Assembly: GCA_005881235.1 (NCBI GenBank)
Contig: VBEQ01000246.1
Coordinates: 1-5,938, forward strand
DNA: 5,938 nt
Direction: 5' to 3'
DNA from: Chloroflexota bacterium
GTDB lineage: Bacteria > Chloroflexota > Dormibacteria > CF-121
The notes under the pieces are model-generated. The model ran no database searches. It was not told the DNA's origin and saw nothing but the letters and a program-made list of their open reading frames with translations. The translations under genes and the position numbers were made by a program. Of the stretch, positions 1 to 5,810 are shown piece by piece; within the stretch, counting starts at the first letter, position 1; every line of letters starts with the position of its first letter.

Positions 1-1657
1 GCGCCTCGGCGACCACCGAGAGCATGCGCAGGCCGAGCATGTCCATCTTGATCAGCCCCAGCTCCTCGACGTCCTCCTTGTTGAACTGCACCACCATGCG
101 GCCCGGCATGGTGGCGCGCTCCACCGGCACGATGTCGATCAGCGGCTCGCCGGTGACGAGCATGCCGCCGACGTGGATCGACAGGTGCCGCGGGAAATCG
201 AGGATCTGGGTGGCGAGGTCGAAGAGCTGCTGCCAGGGTTTCGTGACGTTGGCGGTCTGGTAACCGGCCGCCTGGGCGATCGTCTCCGGGCTCTCCGGGT
301 GCCAGGCGGAGGCTGACTTCGCCAGGTGGTCGATCGTCTCCTCCTTGAAGCCGAGCGCCTTTCCCACCTCGCGGATCGCGGAGCGCTGGCGGTAGGTCAC
401 GACATTACAGACCATCCCGGTCCGCTCCGGTCCGTATTTTTCGTAGACGTACTGGATGACCTGCTCCCGATGGGCGGTCGAGAAGTCGATATCGATGTCG
501 GGCGTCGTCGTCATCTCCTCATGGAGGAAGCGCTCGAAGAGCAGGTTGTGCTCGATCGGATCGACCCGCGTGATGCCGAGCAGGTAGGCGACGATGCTGT
601 CCGCCGCCGAGCCACGCCCCTGGCCCGGGATGCCGCGCGACCGGGCAAACCGCATCAGATCCCAGTTGATGAGGAAGAACTCGGAAAAGCCGGTCTTGTT
701 GATGACGTCGAGCTCTTTCTGCAGGCGGGCCGCGACCTCGGAGGTGACCGGATGATATTTCTCCCTCACGGCGTCCTGGCACAGCCGGTACAGAAAGGAG
801 TACGGCGTCTCCCCCGCCGGGACCGGGAACCCGGGAAAGCGCGCGCTCACCAGGTCGAAGCTGAAGCGGCAACGCCCCGCAATTTCCGCGGCATGCGCCA
901 GGCCCTCGTCGGCAACTTGCTGCGAGTAGCGGCTGAAGACCTGGCGGAGCTCGGCGCCGGACTTGAGGTAGTGTTCGGCATTTGGATGCAGGTAACGCTG
1001 TGCCTCGTCGAGCGTGGTGCGATGACGGATCGCGGTGAGGACGTCGTGGAGCCGGTGCCGGTCGGGTGTCGCATAAAAGACCTCGTTGGTGATGACCAGC
1101 GGCGCGCCGTGGCGCTCGGCCAGGTCGAGCAGCCGCTGGTTGCGCGAGCGATCATCCGGCGCCAGGTGATCGTGCAATTCGATGAAGACGCGATCGCGGC
1201 CGAAGATCTCCTGGTAGATGGGCAGCCGCTCTTTGGGATCGGCGACCAGCGCGATCAGATGCCCGCTCAGTGACGCCAGCTGTTCCGCCGGCAAGCGCGC
1301 CATGCCCTTTGCGTTGGGCATTTGCGCCATGCTGATCACGCGGCAGAGGCTCGTGTAGCCGAGCTTGTCTTCGACGAGCAGCAGCAGTCGGTCCCCCCAG
1401 CGGTCGTAATCCACGCGGTCCTTGGGCGGCCTGGTCCCGTCGTCGATTGTCAGCTCGGTGCCGATGATCGGCTGGATCCCCGCGCGCTGCGCCGCGCCGA
1501 AGAACTTGACCGCGCCGTAGAAGCCGTTGCGGTCGGTGATGGCGAGCGCCGGCATTTCCAGGTCGCGGGCACGCGCCACCAGCTCGTCCGGATGCGAGGC
1601 GCCCTCGAGGAAGGAGTAGTTGGAATGGCAGTGCAGCTCGGCGTAGGCGCTAGTCAT
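1..1657 (-). CDS. dnaE2: Error-prone DNA polymerase DnaE2 (ImuC), N-terminal 552 residues, cut by the left edge
   Basis: This is a C-family DNA polymerase III alpha-like enzyme, the translesion polymerase of the ImuA-ImuB-DnaE2 mutasome. I translated it by hand from the ATG at 1657. The N-terminus is a PHP domain with an HCHSNYSFLEG motif (residues 9-19). The palm carries GQGRGSAADS (345-354), which resembles the DnaE2 form of this motif, then PDIDIDF (386-392) and IKMDMLGL near the cut end. By alignment to E. coli alpha (D401, D403, D555) the catalytic aspartates would be D387, D389 and D539, all present. An HVGGM motif lies between. Full DnaE2 is about 1,050-1,150 residues, so about half is here. 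The start overlaps the preceding small gene by 8 bases and has only a weak GAGCGGG Shine-Dalgarno sequence, which suggests translational coupling. The PHP domain looks degenerate: the usual TDHG is TDRNG (R43) and the usual Asp is E18. Assignment to DnaE2 rather than DnaE1 rests on motif style plus the imuA-imuB neighbours. Confidence 0.96.
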   Translation of the reverse strand, partial: MTSAYAELHCHSNYSFLEGASHPDELVARARDLEMPALAITDRNGFYGAVKFFGAAQRAGIQPIIGTELTIDDGTRPPKDRVDYDRWGDRLLLLVEDKLGYTSLCRVISMAQMPNAKGMARLPAEQLASLSGHLIALVADPKERLPIYQEIFGRDRVFIELHDHLAPDDRSRNQRLLDLAERHGAPLVITNEVFYATPDRHRLHDVLTAIRHRTTLDEAQRYLHPNAEHYLKSGAELRQVFSRYSQQVADEGLAHAAEIAGRCRFSFDLVSARFPGFPVPAGETPYSFLYRLCQDAVREKYHPVTSEVAARLQKELDVINKTGFSEFFLINWDLMRFARSRGIPGQGRGSAADSIVAYLLGITRVDPIEHNLLFERFLHEEMTTTPDIDIDFSTAHREQVIQYVYEKYGPERTGMVCNVVTYRQRSAIREVGKALGFKEETIDHLAKSASAWHPESPETIAQAAGYQTANVTKPWQQLFDLATQILDFPRHLSIHVGGMLVTGEPLIDIVPVERATMPGRMVVQFNKEDVEELGLIKMDMLGLRMLSVVAEA

Positions 1658-1904
1658 AGACCCGCTCGACAAACCATTCGTCGCTGGCCCGGTCGCAGTA
1701 GCACTCCAGCGCGAGGTCATCATCGATCAGCAGCCGCCAGTACTCGCGGGACACCGGGTTGCGCCACCAGTCGCAGTCGATCCGCCAGCGGTTGAGCACG
1801 CGCGTCACCGGCTGCCACCCGGCCGCCGACTCGAGGTGGGTCGGCACACCATCCGCATCGACGCGCACCCTGACTGGCCGTGCCGGCGCGAGCAATTCTG
1901 TCAT
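1650..1904 (-). CDS. Small Trp-rich DUF6504-like protein of the mutasome operon
   Basis: This is an 84-residue cytoplasmic protein of unknown function. I recall DUF6504-type proteins beside Y-family polymerase and dnaE2 genes in Actinobacteria and Chloroflexota, and the layout here fits: a basic beta-like start (RPVRVRVDADG, 9-19), a central W-rich stretch (W30, W40, W46, W47, W56) and a C-terminal EWFVERVYD ending (76-84). No signal peptide or membrane segment is visible. The ATG at 1904 is preferred because it shares ATGA with the imuB stop and has a GGTGGA Shine-Dalgarno sequence seven bases upstream. A GTG four codons earlier is possible but would overlap imuB further. The end overlaps the dnaE2 start by 8 bases, so the gene is locked between the two mutasome genes. 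A role as a small adaptor or nucleic-acid-binding accessory is inference from position only. The family label comes from memory and was not searched. Confidence 0.85.
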   Translation of the reverse strand: MTELLAPARPVRVRVDADGVPTHLESAAGWQPVTRVLNRWRIDCDWWRNPVSREYWRLLIDDDLALECYCDRASDEWFVERVYD

Positions 1905-3091
1905 GCCGGTTTCCACCGGATCCGGTGATCTGGGAGCGGCGCGGCATCGCGGCGTACTTCAGCGCGCTGCACCAGCGATGACCCGTACTCTTCTTGCAGG
2001 CGCGCGACGGCATCGGCGATCGATTCCTTGAAGCCATCGCGGCGCATCAGCAGCCCCGGCTGGCGGATATAGGCCGCTTCCAGGCGGCCGGCGCGCAGCG
2101 TGATCCGTTCCAGCGGGGCGACGATCGACGCGCGCAGCAGGCGCGGACGGATGCCGTCGAACAGCTCGCCCGCAGTCGTCATCGGGTAGGCAAAGCGCGC
2201 CTCGATCATGAGTGCTGGTGCCGACTCCTGGTCGAGCTTGATCCGGATCGCCCTGGTCCCCAGACCTTGAGCGAGCAGCGATGCGCTGACGCGCTCGGCC
2301 AGCGCGCGGGCGATGAATTGCAGTGCCTGAGTGTTGTCGACCGCTGGCTCGAGAGGCTCGCTTTCCTCGATCCGGACGGCCGGCCGCCAAGGCCGCAGCC
2401 GGCGCCGGTCATCGCCAACCGCCAGGTCATAGATCTCGAGGGCTTTCTGGCCGAACTGCCGGCGAAAGGCGGGGCGAGAGATCGCCTGCAGACGGCCGAT
2501 CGTCTTGATCCCCAGAAGCTCGAGGTATTCGCGCAGGTCATCATCGAGCGGGAGGACCTCGATCGGATAACGTGCGAGAAAGGCTCGCGTCTGCTCTTGC
2601 TCGACGACCAGGGGGACCGTGGCCGTCGCATGGGCGGCCGCGACCGCACTTACGAACATCGACGACGCCACGCCAATCGCCGGTCTGACGCGAATGGCGG
2701 CGTCGATGGCACGGTTGATGGCGGTCAGCAATTGCGAACGGTCGGGCCAGCGCAGCGCCAGGCGGTCGAGACGGAGGAAGGCACAGCCAGGATCCTCACC
2801 GGCAGCCACGTCGGGAGTGAAGTGGTGCAGGGTCAGGAGCAGGGACTGGCGGACCCTGGCTGTGGCCTCCTCGTCGACCGCTTGAAAGATCGCGTCCGGC
2901 GCAAACTGCTGAGCCTGGTTGAGACTCATCCCCTCGACCACACCCTGCGCTCGCGCTTCGGTCGATGCCGTGGTCACCGAAGCGCGCTCGTGGGCGAGCC
3001 CGCCGAGGATCAGTGGACGGCCGCGCAACACCGGCGCCGTCAACCAGGCGGCGACCAGCGATGGGTGAGGCGTGCGAACACAGCAAATCAT
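1901..3091 (-). CDS. imuB: ImuB, Y-family polymerase-like mutasome hub, probably catalytically inactive
   Basis: This 396-residue protein has Y-family (DinB/UmuC) architecture: an N-terminal palm/finger region, a conserved-looking IGVASSMFVSAVAA segment (139-152), a helix-hairpin-helix-like GIKTIGRL (194-201) and a little-finger-like domain from about residue 245. Active polymerases have an Asp near the N-terminus and an SIDE acidic pair. Here the first site reads CCVRTPHPS (3-11) and the second aligns with DPGC before AFLRL (100-108), so the metal-binding acids appear absent, as is known for ImuB. QPGLLM (344-349) lies where ImuB proteins carry their beta-clamp-binding motif and fits a loose QxxLxF pattern. 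In mycobacteria ImuB binds the clamp, ImuA' and DnaE2. The ATG at 3091 is chosen because it shares ATGA with the imuA stop. An in-frame ATG at 3115 and longer starts add residues unlike the family, and no Shine-Dalgarno sequence is visible, which fits coupled translation. The stop at 1901 overlaps the next start. Confidence 0.93.
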   Translation of the reverse strand: MICCVRTPHPSLVAAWLTAPVLRGRPLILGGLAHERASVTTASTEARAQGVVEGMSLNQAQQFAPDAIFQAVDEEATARVRQSLLLTLHHFTPDVAAGEDPGCAFLRLDRLALRWPDRSQLLTAINRAIDAAIRVRPAIGVASSMFVSAVAAAHATATVPLVVEQEQTRAFLARYPIEVLPLDDDLREYLELLGIKTIGRLQAISRPAFRRQFGQKALEIYDLAVGDDRRRLRPWRPAVRIEESEPLEPAVDNTQALQFIARALAERVSASLLAQGLGTRAIRIKLDQESAPALMIEARFAYPMTTAGELFDGIRPRLLRASIVAPLERITLRAGRLEAAYIRQPGLLMRRDGFKESIADAVARLQEEYGSSLVQRAEVRRDAAPLPDHRIRWKPA

Positions 3092-3765
3092 GGAATCGGG
3101 TATGGAATGATCCATCGCGCCGTCAGGCCCGGTGGTGCCAGCCGATTCTTGACGACGGCGGCATCGACTTGCAAACCCTCCAGGTCGCCGTCGCGGCGGA
3201 AGACCCAGGCGCTGCGCTGGAAGCTCAGGATCAGGCTGGCGTAGTAGCGGATCGCGTCTTCGGCGTCGGCGTCGTGGATCAGCAACAACGTGCACTCGGC
3301 TTCTGCCGCGCGGTGCAGCAGGTGCGGCAGCTCGGCATCGAGCCCCGACGATCGGCTGCGAGGCAGGTCGATCGCGACGAGGTCGACGCCGGCACGCGCC
3401 AGCACCCGCACACTGGCCATCGCTTCTTTGATCGACTTCGGTCGCACCACCAGCAACTGGTCGAGCCGCGCATCGAAGCGGCTCAGAAATTCAGGATCGA
3501 GACGGCCTGGGATGTCGACGTAGGCGACCGGCCCCTCCCGGCTGGCGGCGGCGATGCTGCGCTGCGCCAGCGTTCGCTTGCCCGAGCCCCGGGGTCCGGC
3601 TAGCAAACTCAACCTGCCCACCGGCCACCCGCCGATCCCGGTCAGCGCATCGAGCTCAGAGATCCCTGTGGGCCGTGCCGGACATGGAGGCGCCGCCGGG
3701 CGCGGCGCGGCGCTCCCGAAGCGGGTCTGGAGCACCGTAATAGCTTGTTGCAGCCGATCTGGCAT
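3088..3765 (-). CDS. imuA: ImuA, RecA-fold accessory protein of the SOS mutasome
   Basis: This 225-residue RecA/SulA-like protein is the first gene of the operon. A short variable N-terminus leads into TGISELDALTGIGGWPVGRLSLL (33-55, the RecA-type lead-in). It is followed by a Walker A motif GPRGSGKRT (57-65) and a Walker B-like strand VDLVAID (127-133). YVDIPGRLDPEF (82-93) aligns with the RecA segment carrying the catalytic glutamate (IDAEHALDP), but that glutamate is replaced (P86), so nucleotide binding without efficient hydrolysis is plausible. Mycobacterial ImuA' interacts with ImuB and is needed for induced mutagenesis. The ATG at 3765 is preferred. An in-frame TTG at 3780 is an alternative, and an in-frame stop at 3808-3810 limits any extension. 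The Shine-Dalgarno sequence is weak (GGGGCG). A LexA-controlled promoter lies about 80 bases upstream. The last codon overlaps the imuB start. Confidence 0.92.
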   Translation of the reverse strand: MPDRLQQAITVLQTRFGSAAPRPAAPPCPARPTGISELDALTGIGGWPVGRLSLLAGPRGSGKRTLAQRSIAAASREGPVAYVDIPGRLDPEFLSRFDARLDQLLVVRPKSIKEAMASVRVLARAGVDLVAIDLPRSRSSGLDAELPHLLHRAAEAECTLLLIHDADAEDAIRYYASLILSFQRSAWVFRRDGDLEGLQVDAAVVKNRLAPPGLTARWIIPYPIP

Positions 3766-3846
3766 TTGAGCACGCCCCAAAGGAGAGATGACGAGAACCG
3801 CGTGACATCAGGCCTCCCCGGGGACGCAAGACCAGACGCTGAGGCT
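3766..3846 (-). other. Predicted 5' untranslated leader of the imuA operon
   Basis: This is the stretch between the predicted transcription start (A near 3846, seven bases after the -10 box) and the imuA ATG, about 80 bases. It contains no convincing terminator or riboswitch. It does hold GGGGAGG (3813-3819) followed four bases later by an ATG at 3808 that opens a 50-codon frame ending at 3656, out of frame with imuA. A GCCTC/GAGGC pair could form a weak five-base-pair stem in the RNA. The leader limits depend entirely on the promoter prediction. Confidence 0.5.
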
Positions 3847-3852
3847 AGTCAG

Positions 3853-3881
3853 ATTTTATCGAACAAATGTTCGATCGTCAA
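3853..3881 (-). promoter_or_regulatory. SOS promoter of the imuA-imuB-DUF6504-dnaE2 operon
   Basis: On the minus strand, TTGACG (3876-3881) is separated by exactly 17 bases from TAAAAT (3853-3858). That is a near-consensus housekeeping sigma promoter and a strong match for high-GC DNA. The spacer is occupied by a LexA palindrome, so repressor and RNA polymerase cannot bind together. Transcription would start near 3846 and run leftward through all four mutasome genes, with no visible terminator between them. The -10 box overlaps the stop codon of the upstream same-strand gene. Confidence 0.88.
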
Positions 3882-4614
3882 GCGGCTGCTGACAGTTGGC
3901 GCGTATCCGATGAAGTGCCGTGCTAGCCATCCCAGAAACCCCAGAGGGTGTGACTGCGGCACCTCCCTGAAACTCAAGCGTGACGCCGACACTTCCCACC
4001 TGACCCACGAGCGTGACCGCCATTTCATGTCGGCCATCGCTTGGTCCCAGGACCCGTGTGTACGCGGCCAGACCCTCTACGGTGCCAGCTGAAGTCTTCG
4101 ATGCATCGCCTGCGTTCAAATTCAAGGCGTACTGCACCCAAGAAGCCGCGTCGGCCGTTGCAGCAAAGACGTAGGTGGACTCGTACACCTCCAGGAGCCC
4201 TGGCGTCGCTCGGACGACCTCCCCCTCAAGAGGCACAAACGGCCATTTGCCCGGTGTGTAGCCGTAACTCCGCGCGATCCTATCCTCGTCGTCGCGGAAT
4301 TTCCCAATGAGGGCAAGCTTGCTAATGAAGCCGATGGCCGCTCCCGAACGAAAGCGGCTCACGTAGGGGGGCGGCGACGCGAAGGGGAGTCCCCGATACG
4401 GATAGAAGTTGGTGTGACCGTCAAAGAATATGGTGAAGCCGTCGAGATCCGGAGTCGAAAGCAGCACGTTGTCGCTGGCCCCACAGAAAGCCCTCGCCGC
4501 TTGACCGGTGCTGGCGCCCGAGGATGACACAAGCATGACCATTGCGACCATCGCTGCCGAGGCGGCCAATCGACGCCAGGCAACCGCCCGTATAAGTCGC
4601 TGATCAGGTCTCAT
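3856..4614 (-). CDS. Secreted protein of unknown function
   Basis: This is a 252-residue protein that I do not recognise. The N-terminus is a typical Sec signal: basic residues (R2-R15), then a hydrophobic stretch (about 16-29), with possible cleavage after A42 (ARA|FCG) or near A34. No lipobox is visible. The predicted mature part has exactly two cysteines, C44 and C241, near its two ends, which could form one disulfide closing the domain after export. It is rich in aromatic and Gly/Ser segments such as GFTIFFDGHTNFYPYRG and ends with alternating beta-like strands (MAVTLVGQVGSVGVTLEF). No further membrane segment is seen. The ATG at 4614 has only a distant GAGGGA Shine-Dalgarno sequence. Its codon third positions look clearly less GC-rich than those of the mutasome genes, consistent with a different history or relaxed selection. 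Its final codons and stop lie inside the imuA promoter. It is divergent from the propeller-like gene. Confidence 0.78.
   Translation of the reverse strand: MRPDQRLIRAVAWRRLAASAAMVAMVMLVSSSGASTGQAARAFCGASDNVLLSTPDLDGFTIFFDGHTNFYPYRGLPFASPPPYVSRFRSGAAIGFISKLALIGKFRDDEDRIARSYGYTPGKWPFVPLEGEVVRATPGLLEVYESTYVFAATADAASWVQYALNLNAGDASKTSAGTVEGLAAYTRVLGPSDGRHEMAVTLVGQVGSVGVTLEFQGGAAVTPSGVSGMASTALHRIRANCQQPLDDRTFVR
3858..3875 (-). promoter_or_regulatory. LexA operator (SOS box), CGAAC-N4-GTTCG class
   Basis: The minus strand reads ATCGAACATTTGTTCGAT. This is an 18-base inverted repeat, mismatched only at the central pair. It matches the established Gram-positive/actinobacterial LexA consensus CGAAC-N4-GTTCG. 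It sits between the -35 and -10 boxes of the imuA promoter, the classic place for repression by LexA and release after RecA-stimulated self-cleavage. It also encodes the final residues (RTFVR region) of the upstream secreted protein, so the site is under both coding and regulatory constraint. Confidence 0.93.
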
Positions 4615-4664
4615 CCGACTATGTATCCCTCGAAACGACGAGGACTCGCGTCAAGATATGCGAA
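4615..4664. promoter_or_regulatory. Short divergent intergenic region between two exported-protein genes
   Basis: Only 50 bases separate the start codons of the secreted-protein gene (minus) and the propeller-like gene (plus), so at least one promoter should lie here or inside the opposing coding sequence. I see an AGATAT hexamer (4654-4659) shortly before the plus-strand ATG, and a TTGACG on the minus strand (4649-4654) with TACATA 23 bases further. The latter spacing is too wide for a standard promoter. There is no well-spaced Shine-Dalgarno sequence for the plus gene, which could mean a leaderless transcript. This is a position-based call with no convincing motif. Confidence 0.3.
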
Positions 4665-5810
4665 ATGCCACTCCATCTGGCTCGCTGGCTGCTCGCGTGG
4701 ATGATCGCATCCGCCGCGCTGGCGACCACGGCCCCGCTTACCTGGCAGTCCTGGCAGCGCCTGCCCGCCGTCTTCGACCTGGCTGGGCCGCGCAGCGATG
4801 GCCGTCTGGTAGCAGCGGCCGGAGGACGCCTATTCCTCGTCAGTACTGACGGCGCGATCACGCCGTTCGCCGACGGATCGGACGGCTACCATGCCGCGTC
4901 CGGGCCCGAAGCCTATCTCGCGCTATCGCCGGGACTTCATGTGTCGGTCGCAGGATGTGACTTCGCGCGCGACGACGTGTTCGTCTTGCGTCCCGACAAA
5001 CCGTTTGGAATCACCCGCGTCGATGCGAACGGTCATGCCACCAACTTCGCCGACATCACCGGCGTCGACACTCTCACCGGTATTGTCTTCGATACCGTCG
5101 GCCGCTTCGATCATCGGCTGCTGGTAACTGGGCCGCACGGGCAGCACAGCACCGTCCTCGCCATCGATTGCAAAGGCGGCACCGCTCTCATCACCCAGGT
5201 CGCGCCACCGCTCGAAGGTGGCCTGGCGGTAGCGCCGGCCGGATTTGGGACCCATGCTGGGGAACTGATCGCGCCGGACGAGAGCAGCGGGGCCATCCTG
5301 GCGATTAGCGCCGGCGGCCAGTCGACCATCCTGGTCGCGTCAGGGATCGCGCACGGGGGCGATATCGGGGTCGAGAGCGCGGCTTTCATCCCGCCAGGTT
5401 TCAGCGCTAGTGGAACCGCTTACATAGCTGATCGCGCCACGGCAAACAATCCGCACCCTGGCACGGACACGATCCTCAGGATGCCGTCCGCTGAAATGAC
5501 ACCGGCAGCGGTACACGACGGGGATCTTCTCGTGGTCGCGGAGGGCGGCGCGGTCACGATCGACGTCCGCTGCGGGACGACCTGCGTCAGGACCGTCATC
5601 GCACCCACGGACACGACCGCGCATATCGAAGGCCACCTCGTCCTGGTCGTGAATCAAGCGCGTCCAACGGCCTCGGCCCTTCCGGCGGTCGCGGACCTGG
5701 CGTCGCAACGCGCCCAATTGCTCCTCCGCTTGGGGATCGGCGTGGCGGCGGCAGCGGCGCTCCTGTTCCTCGTGGCGCTCAGGGTGCGGCGGGGCGGGAG
5801 GCGGCCTTAG
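4665..5810 (+). CDS. Membrane-anchored extracytoplasmic protein with a beta-propeller-like ectodomain
   Basis: This is a 381-residue protein with no gene name that I recognise. It has a Sec signal peptide (basic and hydrophobic through residue 20, likely cleavage ALA|TT), a long ectodomain, a C-terminal transmembrane helix (about 354-373) and a basic RVRRGGRR tail that would sit in the cytoplasm. The ectodomain has repeated short beta-strand units of the NHL/SMP-30 propeller style: GRLFLVSTDGAITPF, GVDTLTGIVFDTVGRF (133-148), GGLAVAPAGFG (185-195) followed by a GELIAPDESSGAILAI strand, and GDLLVVAEGGAVTI. Four cysteines are present, two of them in a CGTTC pair that may form a disulfide. Such folds often bind ligands or proteins, or have lactonase-like activity, but no catalytic residue set is identifiable. 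ATG 4665 is chosen because the signal peptide begins there and no upstream in-frame start is obvious; an ATG at 4658 is out of frame. The stop overlaps that of the convergent Lrp-type gene. Confidence 0.85.
   Translation: MPLHLARWLLAWMIASAALATTAPLTWQSWQRLPAVFDLAGPRSDGRLVAAAGGRLFLVSTDGAITPFADGSDGYHAASGPEAYLALSPGLHVSVAGCDFARDDVFVLRPDKPFGITRVDANGHATNFADITGVDTLTGIVFDTVGRFDHRLLVTGPHGQHSTVLAIDCKGGTALITQVAPPLEGGLAVAPAGFGTHAGELIAPDESSGAILAISAGGQSTILVASGIAHGGDIGVESAAFIPPGFSASGTAYIADRATANNPHPGTDTILRMPSAEMTPAAVHDGDLLVVAEGGAVTIDVRCGTTCVRTVIAPTDTTAHIEGHLVLVVNQARPTASALPAVADLASQRAQLLLRLGIGVAAAAALLFLVALRVRRGGRRP

Noticed and set aside
326..1273. Long plus-strand open frame of 315 codons
   Set aside because: It is antisense to dnaE2, whose translation shows the PHP and palm motifs. 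The plus-strand product is Arg/Asp/Val-rich without any recognisable motif, typical of a high-GC shadow frame.
2335..2345. Q-A-L-Q-F in ImuB (TQALQFIARAL) as a clamp-binding motif
   Set aside because: It falls at the start of the little-finger domain, within a predicted helix, not in the C-terminal position used by ImuB clamp motifs.
1994..3244. Plus-strand open frame of 416 codons
   Set aside because: It lies opposite imuB and the imuA end. The ImuB reading is coherent and family-like; the plus-strand product is low-complexity and Arg/Gln-rich.
3092..3295. N-terminal extension of ImuB from a start at 3295
   Set aside because: The added 68 residues are an Arg-rich translation of the imuA 3' end in another frame. 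The ATG at 3091 begins the family-like sequence and shares ATGA with the imuA stop.
2965..3603. Plus-strand open frame of 212 codons
   Set aside because: It is antisense to imuA, which has the Walker motifs; no domain is visible in the plus-strand product.
3778..3798. AGGAGAGATG on the plus strand, resembling a Shine-Dalgarno sequence plus start codon
   Set aside because: The frame from ATG 3788 stops after five codons, and the region is the leader of the minus-strand imuA operon.
3745..4092. Plus-strand open frame of 115 codons
   Set aside because: It crosses the imuA start, the SOS promoter and the secreted-protein gene on the opposite strand, and its product has no recognisable features.
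4619..4654. Minus-strand TTGACG with TACATA as a promoter for the secreted-protein gene
   Set aside because: The 23-base spacing is too wide for a standard sigma-70-type promoter.
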